Positions 34,924 to 43,768 of a stretch of 44,276 nt of DNA are shown here, in pieces. Every line of letters begins with the position of its first letter. Position 1 is the first letter of the stretch. Both the position numbers and the translations under genes were made by a program. A model generated the notes under the pieces. That model did not search any database. It was not told where the DNA came from and saw nothing but the letters and a program-made list of their open reading frames with translations. The stretch lies in contig JAFLSX010000016.1 in assembly GCA_022510705.1 (NCBI GenBank), positions 1-44,276 of the forward strand. The letters run 5' to 3'. The stretch comes from Lachnospiraceae bacterium (GTDB lineage Bacteria > Bacillota > Clostridia > Lachnospirales > Lachnospiraceae).

Positions 34924-37302
34924 ATGTTTTTCAGAATTTTAAGGAAAGACTTAAAGCGTAAGAAGACCATGAACATTATCATTCTTTTGTTTGTGATTCT
35001 TGCGACCATGTTCGTGGCAAGCAGCGTGAATAATATTCTTACAGTGATAAGCGGGTTGGACTATTATTTTGACAAGGCAGGGCTTACCCAAAACTATTTT
35101 ATCTTATCTCGGACAGGGGACGGCGGGTCGGCACTGGAAGAAGTACTGACTTCACAGCCGTCGGTAAAAGATTATCGTACCGAACCTCAAATCATAGTCA
35201 ACAGTGATAATTTTACGCTGGATGGCACAAAACCATTCAATTTTACCAACGCAGGGTTGATACTTTCTCTGGAAGAAGCACAGTTAAATTATTTTGACGA
35301 AGACAATAACGTCATTACCGAGATAAACCCGGGAGAAATTTATATTACAGGAAACATTATAGAAAAGAGCAAATTAAATAACGGTGATACCATTGTGTTG
35401 GAGCATAGCGGTACTACGCTTTCCCTTACCATTGCAGGTTCAGGAAAGGATGCATTTTTCGGTTCGGATTTTATGGGAAATCCCCGTTTTATCATCCATC
35501 CTGATGACTATGAACAGCTTATGGAGAATGAAACCATACAACAGTACTTTTCCACTAATATTTACTATATATCCACCGACGATATCATTTCATTAAAAGA
35601 TGCTGTTTCCGAAGAAAGCGGTATCATGTTTGACGGTGATATTTCCATGATCAGGATGACCTATTTTATGCCTATGATTATCGCAGGTATTCTGTTAGTG
35701 GTAAGCATCGGGTTGATTCTTGTGTCTTTTACGGTTCTGCGTTTTACCATTGGCTTTACAATAGCTGAAGAATTCAGGGAAATCGGCGTCATGAAAGCAA
35801 TCGGTATGGGAACCCGTGCTATACGCTGCCTGTATATTACGAAGTATCTAGGTATAGGGGTTCTGGGTGCCGTCATAGGCTTTGTGGCTTCTGTTCCTTT
35901 TGGGAATATGCTCTTAGTAAGGGTCTCAAAAAATATGGTACTTGGCAGCAAAAACAGTCTGCTTGTAAGTTTTCTATGCTCGGCAGGGGTAGTTGCCATC
36001 ATTTTGCTATTCTGTTATTCCTGCACCAAGAAGATCAAAACGCTTTCTCCGATAGATGCGGTCAGGAACGGGCAGACCGGCGAACGCTTTGGAAAGAAGA
36101 GTCTTATGCACCTTGGAAAAAGCAGACTGGGCACTACGGGTTTTCTTGCTCTTAATGACCTTTTCAGCAGTCCGAAACAATTTGGCATTATTACAGCCGT
36201 ATTTTCTATCTGTCTGCTTTTGGTCATGATACTTGCCAATACGGCAAATACTCTGTGCAGTGATAAACTGATACCCCTTTTCGGCGTGACCTACAGCGAT
36301 GTATATATGGTTGATACTGACCGTGCGGTCTATATGATGAACCTTAGTGAAGGGGACGAAATCGTTTATGAAACACTGAAAGAAGTCGAAGATATCCTGG
36401 CAGAGAACGGTATGCCTGCTGAGTGTGTGATAGAAGTGCAGTATAAATATTCCGTGAGCTTTAACGGGCACTCTGTAAAGCTCAGCTTCCAGCAGGGTAA
36501 AGGTCCCCACGCTGACGAGTATGTTTATCAAGAAGGAAGCGCTCCCTCCAATGAATATGAAATCGCTCTCACTCCACAGGCGGCAGAGTTGATCGGTGCC
36601 CATATCGGTGATACGGTATACATCAATATTAATGGCGAAGAAAAGGAATATATGGTTACTGCCTTCTTCTCCACAATGAACCAAATGGGGGAATTTGGCC
36701 GATTACACGAAGATGCTAAAACCAATATGCATGAAGCAAGCGGTGCTATGGCCATACAAGTTGAATTTACCGATCATCCCGACAGTTCTGAAATAACAGA
36801 AAGAATTGAGAAAATGAAAGAACTTTTTGACAATGAGAATATATTTACTGCGTCAGAATATGTAAATGACTGTACGGGCGCTTCCGATTCGGTACGCACA
36901 GTGGAATATTTGGTGCTCATGCTCACCTTGATCATTACCGCACTGGTGACCGTGCTCATGGAGCGTTCCTTCATAACAAAGGAGAAGAGTGAAATTGCCC
37001 TTATGAGGGCAATCGGTATTGACAGTAAAAAGATCATGGGACAGCATACGCTTCGCTTCTGTTTTGTGGTGATCCTTGCCGCGGTGATCGCCGATATCTT
37101 CAGTTTGCCGCTCACAAGGCTTTGCATGGATCCCATCTTTCATTTAATAGGTACGGCATACGGTATAGAATACCAGATTAACCCCATAGAGACATTTGCG
37201 GTCTATCCGCTTGCTTTGCTGGGTATAACCACACTGAGCGCTTTTCTCACCTCATTATATACAAGAACCATTACAGCTTCACAGACCTCAAACATTGAAT
37301 AA
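34924..37302 (+). CDS. ABC transporter permease with two FtsX domains
   Basis: The 792-residue protein has TM1 at about 17-38, an extracellular part to about 240, three spans at 245-385, a span near 420-440, a second extracellular part (445-660), and three spans at 665-785. Two FtsX-like permease modules (IAEEFREIGVMKAIG and KEKSEIALMRAIG) and two outside regions fit MacB/YknZ-type mechanotransmission transporters rather than the 10-span BceB type. The cognate ATPase, response regulator and kinase genes follow, so the likely job is defence against an antimicrobial or export of a peptide. Its substrate is unknown. Confidence 0.88.
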   Translation: MFFRILRKDLKRKKTMNIIILLFVILATMFVASSVNNILTVISGLDYYFDKAGLTQNYFILSRTGDGGSALEEVLTSQPSVKDYRTEPQIIVNSDNFTLDGTKPFNFTNAGLILSLEEAQLNYFDEDNNVITEINPGEIYITGNIIEKSKLNNGDTIVLEHSGTTLSLTIAGSGKDAFFGSDFMGNPRFIIHPDDYEQLMENETIQQYFSTNIYYISTDDIISLKDAVSEESGIMFDGDISMIRMTYFMPMIIAGILLVVSIGLILVSFTVLRFTIGFTIAEEFREIGVMKAIGMGTRAIRCLYITKYLGIGVLGAVIGFVASVPFGNMLLVRVSKNMVLGSKNSLLVSFLCSAGVVAIILLFCYSCTKKIKTLSPIDAVRNGQTGERFGKKSLMHLGKSRLGTTGFLALNDLFSSPKQFGIITAVFSICLLLVMILANTANTLCSDKLIPLFGVTYSDVYMVDTDRAVYMMNLSEGDEIVYETLKEVEDILAENGMPAECVIEVQYKYSVSFNGHSVKLSFQQGKGPHADEYVYQEGSAPSNEYEIALTPQAAELIGAHIGDTVYININGEEKEYMVTAFFSTMNQMGEFGRLHEDAKTNMHEASGAMAIQVEFTDHPDSSEITERIEKMKELFDNENIFTASEYVNDCTGASDSVRTVEYLVLMLTLIITALVTVLMERSFITKEKSEIALMRAIGIDSKKIMGQHTLRFCFVVILAAVIADIFSLPLTRLCMDPIFHLIGTAYGIEYQINPIETFAVYPLALLGITTLSAFLTSLYTRTITASQTSNIE

Positions 37303-37319
37303 AGAAAGGAATATCGATT

Positions 37320-38087
37320 ATGGAAAAAGCATTAGCAGTAAAAGACCTCTGTAAAACCTATATTACCAACAAGCGCCAAAACAACGTGCTTAAAAACATA
37401 AACTTCACAGTGGAACAAGGAGAAATGGTGGCCATTATGGGCCCCTCCGGTTCCGGGAAATCCACATTGCTTTATACGGTTTCGGGCATGGATCATACCA
37501 CTTCCGGAGAGGTGCTCTTTGACGGCAGGGATATCGCCTCCATGTCAGAGCCCGAACTTGCAAAACTACGCTTGGATGAAATGGGCTTTATTTTTCAACA
37601 GATGTATATGTTGAAAAATCTCTCAGTACTGGACAATATCCTGCTGCCCGCCATACATTCCAAACGTAACACCTTAAGCCGCAGGGAAAAACTGGAGGAG
37701 GGGCAGAATTTAATGCGCCGTCTTGGCATTATTGACATTGCCGATCATGATATTAATGAGGTTTCTGGCGGACAATTACAAAGAGCATGTATCTGCCGCA
37801 GTATGATCAATAAACCCAAGATGATCTTTGCGGACGAGCCTACCGGTGCCTTGAACCGTACCTCTTCCGAAGAAGTCATGGAGGAGCTTGCTAAATTAAA
37901 TCAGGACGGTACTACCATTATGCTTGTGACCCACGATGCAAGGGTGGCAGCGAAATGCTCCCGCGTACTCTTTATTGTTGACGGCAATATCAAGGGCGAG
38001 TATCATTTGGATAAATACACCTCACCCACGCAAATGCGTGACAGAGAGCGTTCTATTAACAACTGGCTCATGGAAATGGGCTGGTAA
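37320..38087 (+). CDS. ABC transporter ATP-binding protein
   Basis: The 255-residue MacB/LolD-type ATPase has Walker A GPSGSGKST at about 40-48, a Q-loop FQQMYML, signature VSGGQLQR (Q after GG, normal for this group), Walker B MIFADEPTGALN and switch His in LVTHD. It begins 17 bases after the permease gene and powers it. The C-terminal tail (MRDRERSINNWLMEMGW) is specific to this group. Confidence 0.92.
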   Translation: MEKALAVKDLCKTYITNKRQNNVLKNINFTVEQGEMVAIMGPSGSGKSTLLYTVSGMDHTTSGEVLFDGRDIASMSEPELAKLRLDEMGFIFQQMYMLKNLSVLDNILLPAIHSKRNTLSRREKLEEGQNLMRRLGIIDIADHDINEVSGGQLQRACICRSMINKPKMIFADEPTGALNRTSSEEVMEELAKLNQDGTTIMLVTHDARVAAKCSRVLFIVDGNIKGEYHLDKYTSPTQMRDRERSINNWLMEMGW

Positions 38088-38117
38088 CAAGATAAGTTTA
38101 TGGAAAGCAGGGATTCT

Positions 38118-38780
38118 ATGACGGACATTTTGATCATTGAGGATAACAAAGAGATAGCAGGACTGCTGACGGATTTTCTAAGAGCGGAAAACTATGTGGT
38201 AAGCACTGCAGACAACGGAGAAAAAGCCTTGTCCCTTTTTGAAAAATATGGGGCAAGGCTTGTCCTGTTGGACATCATGCTGCCGGGTATCGACGGCCTT
38301 GCCATCTGTGAAAAAATCAGAAAAACCAGTGATACTCCCATTATTATCCTGAGTGCAAGGACCGGGAAAAACGATAAATTAAACGGTCTGCTTCTAGGTG
38401 CAGATGACTACATGGAAAAACCCATTGATATCGATATTCTCTTAGCTAAAATTGCGGGAATTTTTAAGCGCAGGTATTCTCTTGAAGAAATTGTAAGCGG
38501 AGATTTAAGGCTCAACAAAGCAGAAATGACGGCTTACAGAAACGACATAAAGCTGGATATGACGGCCAAGGAATTTGAACTGCTGCTCTTACTCGTTTCA
38601 AATAGTGGAAAAACACTGAAAAAGGAGTATATATTCAACAGCATATGGGGCTGTGACAGTGATTCCGAATTACAGACTCTGACTGTTCATATTAACCGTT
38701 TGAGAGAAAAAATTGAAAACAATCCCAAGCAGCCTGAGAGAATTCAGACCGTATGGGGTACGGGGTACAAATTCGTATGA
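38118..38780 (+). CDS. OmpR-family response regulator
   Basis: The 220-residue protein has a receiver with Asp52 in LLDIMLPGIDG and a C-terminal winged-helix DNA-binding domain (MTAKEFELLLLLVSNSGKTL, TVHINRLREKIENNP, VWGTGYKF). ATG 38118 follows AGGGA; ATG 38100 is possible. Its stop overlaps the kinase start (ATGA). It probably activates the transporter operon. Confidence 0.9.
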   Translation: MTDILIIEDNKEIAGLLTDFLRAENYVVSTADNGEKALSLFEKYGARLVLLDIMLPGIDGLAICEKIRKTSDTPIIILSARTGKNDKLNGLLLGADDYMEKPIDIDILLAKIAGIFKRRYSLEEIVSGDLRLNKAEMTAYRNDIKLDMTAKEFELLLLLVSNSGKTLKKEYIFNSIWGCDSDSELQTLTVHINRLREKIENNPKQPERIQTVWGTGYKFV

Positions 38781-40006
38781 AAAGCTTTGACAAAATCATG
38801 CTGGCAGTCATTCTGCTAATCGCCATAATCTTTGCAGGAGCAAACCTCTCTCTTTTGGCAGCTGAAAAGGATGATGAAAATAAGCCCTACCGGGTGGAGA
38901 TCAGCCGCTTGTGCAATGAACTGGGAAATGGGGCCAGCCCGGATATTTCTGCCTGCAGGTATGTAACCGGCATAACAGCATATGACGGTACTGTCGGTTT
39001 TTATAATGTACAAAATCCGTATGTGATAAAAGAAATTGACAGCAAACTTTATCGCTTTGATTATGTACTGCACACCGAAAATGTCATGCATATTAGAATC
39101 ATTTTAAATTGCTCTCTGGCTGTTCTCGGTGGTTTGCTTCTTGCCATCATGCTCTTTATACGCAAGCAATTGCTACAGCCCTTTTACCGCTTGGCAAACG
39201 TTCCATATGAGCTTTCCAAAGGGAATCTCAGTATTCCATTAGAGGAAAATCGCAGCCGCTTTTTCGGGCGCTTTATGTGGGGTGTAAATCTGCTGCGGGA
39301 AACCATGGAGCAGCAAAAGCAGCATGAGCTTGCGCTCCAAAAAGAAAAACAGACACTTCTGCTGTCTATTTCCCATGACATCAAAACACCCCTTTCCGCT
39401 ATTATGCTCTATGCATCAGCGCTTTCAAAAGGGCTTTATCAAGATACAAAAAAACAGCAGGAAGCTTTCTGCGGCATTCAGACAAAAGCAGATGAAATAG
39501 AACATTTTGTGTCCGAGCTTTCCCATGCGGCAAGCGAGGACTTTTTGCAGTTTGAGGTGAAGAACAGTGAGTTTTATCTCTCGAAAGCTGTGGATTATAT
39601 TTCAGCTTACTACACAGAAAAACTGGCGGTAAATAAAACAAAGTTTCATATTGATACATTTGCAGACTGCATTGTCAGGGGAGATCTCGACCGAAGCATT
39701 GAAGTGCTGCAGAACATCATCGAAAATGCCATAAAATATGGTGACGGAAGAATGATCAGTATAACATTTTCAGAGGAAGAGGGCTGTCGTCTTATCACAA
39801 TAAAAAACAGTGGTTCCACCCTGCCCGAATCGGAACTGGTACACATTTTTGACAGCTTTTGGAGGGGTTCCAATAGTGGTGGTAAAAGCGGAAGCGGCTT
39901 AGGCCTTTATATCTGCCGTCAGCTTATGTTCAAAATGAACGGAGATATTTTTGCCGAGATAAACGGGGAGGAAATGCTGGTCACTGTGGTATTTCAAAAG
40001 GCTTAA
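38777..40006 (+). CDS. Sensor histidine kinase of the transporter operon
   Basis: The 409-residue kinase has TM1 at about 7-28, an outside domain of about 80 residues, TM2 at 105-127, a HAMP-like linker, HisKA with His200 in SISHDIKTPLSA, and a HATPase with NIIENAIKYGDG and GSGLGLYIC. Its real sensor domain sets it apart from the intramembrane-sensing BceS kinases. It partners the OmpR-type regulator encoded just upstream. Confidence 0.9.
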   Translation: MKSFDKIMLAVILLIAIIFAGANLSLLAAEKDDENKPYRVEISRLCNELGNGASPDISACRYVTGITAYDGTVGFYNVQNPYVIKEIDSKLYRFDYVLHTENVMHIRIILNCSLAVLGGLLLAIMLFIRKQLLQPFYRLANVPYELSKGNLSIPLEENRSRFFGRFMWGVNLLRETMEQQKQHELALQKEKQTLLLSISHDIKTPLSAIMLYASALSKGLYQDTKKQQEAFCGIQTKADEIEHFVSELSHAASEDFLQFEVKNSEFYLSKAVDYISAYYTEKLAVNKTKFHIDTFADCIVRGDLDRSIEVLQNIIENAIKYGDGRMISITFSEEEGCRLITIKNSGSTLPESELVHIFDSFWRGSNSGGKSGSGLGLYICRQLMFKMNGDIFAEINGEEMLVTVVFQKA

Positions 40007-40040
40007 AATTTGTCATACCGGTTCAATTAAATATGAAGCA

Positions 40041-40086
40041 GCAACCGCAAAGTTGCGACTAATTGGTAGAATGCAACCGCGGTTGC
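40041..40086. promoter_or_regulatory. Two GCAAC...GTTGC dyads before the membrane XRE gene
   Basis: GCAAC-6-GTTGC at 40041-40056 and the perfect 14-bp palindrome GCAACCGCGGTTGC at 40073-40086 lie 32 bases apart and just before TATAAT at 40090-40095. Two copies of the same half-site next to a -10 box suggest an operator, probably for the XRE protein itself. Confidence 0.6.
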
Positions 40087-40142
40087 GGATATAATAAGGT
40101 CATAATCGATTATAAATTTTACCGTTAAGGAGGAAATATGAA

Positions 40143-40883
40143 ATGACGTTAGGTGAACAGATCAAGCAGGCCAGAGAGGAGAAAAATCTCTCGCAGGAAG
40201 CGCTGGCCGAACATATGGGAGTCAGCAGGCAGGCGGTTTCCAAATGGGAAAATGATACAGCCATTCCCCAGGGAGCAAACAGAGAGCTGCTTTCTCAGGT
40301 GTTAGATTTAGAAATTATAAAAGAAGATGCGGAAGCACCCGGAAGAAGAGTGATTCTTTGGAGCGGCTGGATTGCGGCAGTTATACTGCTGGTGCTGTTT
40401 GTAGGTGTGGTGATGCGGTTCCGCATGTATAGGGCGGAGCAGAGTGAGCGGGAGAGAAATACGATAACGGAATATGAAGAGAAACTGATGATGGATCAAA
40501 GCGCCGACTCAGAAGCGGGCGATTTTAATTCTAAGCTGCCGGAGCTTTTAAGTGTTCGCTTTTATGACAGCAATCAGAATGAGGTGACGGACGAGGCGCT
40601 GTGGTATAACGCGGCTAAAATTGACAGTATATTGATCCAGTGGAGCGGCAGCAGTCCGGTCAGTATCAAAATGCTGGCCACCCCCAGCGGTTCGGAAACA
40701 ATGGAAGATACAGAACTGCTTTTGACAAAATCGGTTTTGGACGGTGACAGCGCAGCACTGCTCAGTGCGGAGACACTGACGGATATAGGTTTTAGCCATG
40801 TATGCTTTGAACTGGATTATGGGTATGTGGTGCTTACCTCCGAAATATTTAACGTATTTTATGATGAGGACTTAATTGAGTAA
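40143..40883 (+). CDS. Membrane-anchored XRE-family regulator
   Basis: The 246-residue protein has an N-terminal Cro/C1 helix-turn-helix (LSQEALAEHMGVSRQAVSKWEND, about 15-40), one membrane span at about 77-95 (ILWSGWIAAVILLVLFVGVV) and an extracytoplasmic domain of about 150 residues, beta-rich, unrecognised. The layout is that of a one-component membrane sensor that binds DNA inside and senses outside. AAGGAGG precedes the ATG. The two dyads upstream are its likely targets. Confidence 0.82.
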   Translation: MTLGEQIKQAREEKNLSQEALAEHMGVSRQAVSKWENDTAIPQGANRELLSQVLDLEIIKEDAEAPGRRVILWSGWIAAVILLVLFVGVVMRFRMYRAEQSERERNTITEYEEKLMMDQSADSEAGDFNSKLPELLSVRFYDSNQNEVTDEALWYNAAKIDSILIQWSGSSPVSIKMLATPSGSETMEDTELLLTKSVLDGDSAALLSAETLTDIGFSHVCFELDYGYVVLTSEIFNVFYDEDLIE

Positions 40884-40992
40884 GATTATGGAAGAGTACC
40901 GTCAAGGAAAGCAATACTAAATCAGGTAAAAATTTTCAATGCAAATCCGAGTTGTTAGTGGTATGATAGAATCAGAACGGCAGTAGTGAAGG

Positions 40993-42153
40993 ATGATGCA
41001 TGTGAAATTACATAAGTTCAATTTAAAACAAAAAATTTATTTGGGAATATTGGCAGGAATTGTCGGGCTGAATGTGGCAGCCTGGTGTGTTCCTGCCTTT
41101 TGCGACTGGTATATTGCCCATATCTTTCCCGTTTGGGTGAATACCTATGGACGATTTACAGGTTTTTTCCCTTTTTCCGTAGGAGAGTGGCTGCTGGCAG
41201 CAGGCGTATTCTTAACCCTTGCGGCGCTGCTTTTGGGTCTGGTGCTTTTGGTGACGCTGCTATTTCCCCGGTTTCGGAAAAACGGAAGGAAAAAGCTGGC
41301 AGGCGGAGCGGCAAAATTCTATCGGGGTCTGGCGTGGATCCTGTTAGGCGTTCTGCTTGTGATGACCTTAAACTGTACTCTGCTGTATCATGGCAGCGGC
41401 TTTAATAAAAAGTATCTGGGTATTGAGGAAAGAGATTATACGTTTGAAGAACTTTTAGCGGTGCGTAACTATGTGGTACGCCGGTGCAATGAGCTTTCCG
41501 CGGTAGTGGAGCGGGATGAAAACGGAGATATTGTTTACAATGGTGATATGGCAGAAGAAGCAATTCTGCAGATGCAGAATTTAGGAAAGATATATACGGG
41601 ATTAAAGGGCTTCTATCCCAGACCCAAGCCGCTTATTTTCTCTGATTTTATGTGCCAGCAGTATATGCAGGGATATTATTTCCCTTTTTCCATGGAAGCC
41701 AATTATAATGATGTGATGTATTTGACCAACAAGCCGGCGACCATGTGTCATGAACTGGCTCATTTGAAGGGTTTTATCTATGAGGACGATGCCAATTTTG
41801 TGGGCTTTTTGGCCTGTATTTCCTCCGGTGATATATTTTTTGAGTACAGCGGATATTTGAGCGTGCTGTATTATCTGGACAACGATTTTTATGATGTGAT
41901 TGGAGGAAATAGGGAGCGTTATTATGAGGAGGAGCAGATTCTGCCCCAGGTACATGCAGATAATATTTTTGTAAAACAAGAAGAATGGGACAGAATAAAC
42001 GGTTCTGCCCTGATCGATACCGAGGTAGTGGATGCCGTTTCCGACAGCTTTGTAGAAACGTCCTTAAAATTAAACGGAGTGGAGGACGGCATGATCAGCT
42101 ACAACCGTGTAGTACAATTGCTGTTACAGTACTACGAAGGTGATGTGTTCTAA
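40993..42153 (+). CDS. DUF3810-family membrane metalloprotease-like protein
   Basis: The 386-residue protein has three spans (about 14-36, 62-90, 113-133), then a soluble domain with CHELAHLKGFIYEDDANF, an HExxH zinc motif followed by an acidic residue that could be the third ligand. This is the DUF3810 layout, common in Firmicutes and Bacteroidetes, with no proven substrate. The start is uncertain: ATG 40993 or 40996, or GTG 41002, which has better spacing from AAGGA at 40989-40993. Confidence 0.82.
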   Translation: MMHVKLHKFNLKQKIYLGILAGIVGLNVAAWCVPAFCDWYIAHIFPVWVNTYGRFTGFFPFSVGEWLLAAGVFLTLAALLLGLVLLVTLLFPRFRKNGRKKLAGGAAKFYRGLAWILLGVLLVMTLNCTLLYHGSGFNKKYLGIEERDYTFEELLAVRNYVVRRCNELSAVVERDENGDIVYNGDMAEEAILQMQNLGKIYTGLKGFYPRPKPLIFSDFMCQQYMQGYYFPFSMEANYNDVMYLTNKPATMCHELAHLKGFIYEDDANFVGFLACISSGDIFFEYSGYLSVLYYLDNDFYDVIGGNRERYYEEEQILPQVHADNIFVKQEEWDRINGSALIDTEVVDAVSDSFVETSLKLNGVEDGMISYNRVVQLLLQYYEGDVF

Positions 42154-42183
42154 GCATTCCGGACCCCACCCCATATGTAAACT

Positions 42184-43590
42184 TTATTCTCTGCCGTCCC
42201 AGCAGTAGGTACAGAGCTTGCATTTGTCGGTGCCTACTGCATCCAGCATATCGTCCAGTCGGTTGAAGCGCAGGGAGGTAAAGTGTAATTCCTTGCGGAT
42301 CTCTTCTACCATGCGTTCGTATTTTTCAGAATCCGGATCGGCATATTCCCGTAAAACTTCGTCGGTCACGTTGCCGTTTTCCAGTCTGGCAATGACACGG
42401 CGTGTGATCAGATCCATTTCCGAAGAGGAACGGGAGAAATTCAAATATTTACAGCCGTAAAGCAGGGGCGGGCAGGCGGGCCGGATATGCACTTCTTTTG
42501 CGCCGCTCTGATACAGAAATTCTGTGGTTTCCCGCAACTGTGTACCCCTCACGATGGAATCGTCAATCAGTAACAGACTCTTATCCCGAATAAGGTCTTC
42601 CACTGCTAAAAGCTTCATCTTCGCAATCAGATTACGCTGACTCTGTATAGTGGGCATAAAGGAGCGGGGCCAGGTAGGTGTATACTTGATAAATGGTCTG
42701 GAAAAAGGAATACCGGATTCATTGGCATAGCCGATGGCATGTGCCGTGCCGGAATCGGGTACGCCGGCTACGATATCAGGCTTTACGTTATCTCGCTGCG
42801 CCATTTTTGCACCGCAGTTATACCGCATCTGCTCTACACTGACGTTCTCGTAAGAGCTGGAAGGATAGCCGTAGTAGACCCATAAGAAAGTACAGATCTT
42901 CATTTCTTTTCCCGGATTTACCAAGGTGATGCAATTCTTGTCTGTCATAACGACCACTTCTCCGGGGCCCAATTCTTTGTAATCTTTATATCCCAAATTC
43001 TTAAAAGCAAAATTTTCAAAGGAAGCGCAGAAAGCATTTTCTTTGCGGCCGATGACGATGGGAGTACGGCCGTATTTATCCCTTGCGGCATAGATGCCGG
43101 CCTGGTTCATTAAAAGCAGGGAGAGAGAGCCGTCTATTACCTCTAATGCATAGCTGATACCCTCTATCAGATTCTCCTTCTGGTTTATCAAAGCAGCTAC
43201 CAGTTCGGTCGCATTAATGTCACCGCCGCTCATTTCCAGAAAGTGAGAGTAGCCATTGTCAAAAAGCTTTTTCGTTAGTTCCTCCACATTGTTGATCTTG
43301 CTGATAGTGGTCAGTGCATAGGTCCCGTGGTGAGAGCGTACGATCAGAGGCTGAGGCTCATAATCGGAAATACAGCCGATACCGAAATGCCCCTCCATCT
43401 CTTGCACATCCTTGTCGAACTTGGTTCTGAAAGGTGAATTTTCAATATTGTGGATCGCACGGTTAAAACCGTCCTTTCCATACACGGCCATACCACCACG
43501 TCTGGTTCCTAAATGGGAGTGATAATCCACTCCGAAAAATAAATCGAAGGTACAATCCTGACTTGCTGCCACACCAAAAAATCCGCCCAT
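42184..43590 (-). CDS. PurF-like amidophosphoribosyltransferase lacking Cys2
   Basis: The 468-residue protein has an N-terminal class-II glutamine amidotransferase-like domain (about 1-230) and a C-terminal phosphoribosyltransferase domain with the PRPP loop LLLIDDSIVRGTQLRET. True PurF starts MCG, with Cys as the glutaminase nucleophile; this protein starts MGGFFGV, and DYHSHLGTRRGGMAVY replaces the usual HRGQEGAGI. It should therefore be unable to hydrolyse glutamine, unless it uses ammonia. Its C-terminus (CKLCTYC) may hold part of an iron-sulfur site as in Bacillus PurF. GAGGA precedes the ATG. A second, canonical purF elsewhere is expected. Confidence 0.8.
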   Translation of the reverse strand: MGGFFGVAASQDCTFDLFFGVDYHSHLGTRRGGMAVYGKDGFNRAIHNIENSPFRTKFDKDVQEMEGHFGIGCISDYEPQPLIVRSHHGTYALTTISKINNVEELTKKLFDNGYSHFLEMSGGDINATELVAALINQKENLIEGISYALEVIDGSLSLLLMNQAGIYAARDKYGRTPIVIGRKENAFCASFENFAFKNLGYKDYKELGPGEVVVMTDKNCITLVNPGKEMKICTFLWVYYGYPSSSYENVSVEQMRYNCGAKMAQRDNVKPDIVAGVPDSGTAHAIGYANESGIPFSRPFIKYTPTWPRSFMPTIQSQRNLIAKMKLLAVEDLIRDKSLLLIDDSIVRGTQLRETTEFLYQSGAKEVHIRPACPPLLYGCKYLNFSRSSSEMDLITRRVIARLENGNVTDEVLREYADPDSEKYERMVEEIRKELHFTSLRFNRLDDMLDAVGTDKCKLCTYCWDGRE

Positions 43591-43652
43591 AGCTGTTCCT
43601 CGTTTCTTATGAATTCGTCTGTTTAGGTATCTGTAGGTCCATAGACACTCTT

Positions 43653-43681
43653 ATCATAACTGTTTTTGCTCATCTTAACAA
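43653..43681 (-). promoter_or_regulatory. Promoter of the PurF-like gene
   Basis: On the minus strand TTGTTA (43681-43676), a 17-base spacer and TATGAT (43658-43653) lie about 60 bases before the start at 43590. Confidence 0.45.
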
Positions 43682-43768
43682 GATGAAACTTATAGATATT
43701 TGTGAAAAATTGTGATACATTCCTTGTATAGGTAGTGGCAGACTTAAGTCGGTCGGAATGGAGCGGAT

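Noticed and set aside
34924..38087. BceAB-type bacitracin/lantibiotic transporter
   Set aside because: The permease has eight spans and two outside regions, and the kinase has a real sensor domain, unlike BceB and BceS.
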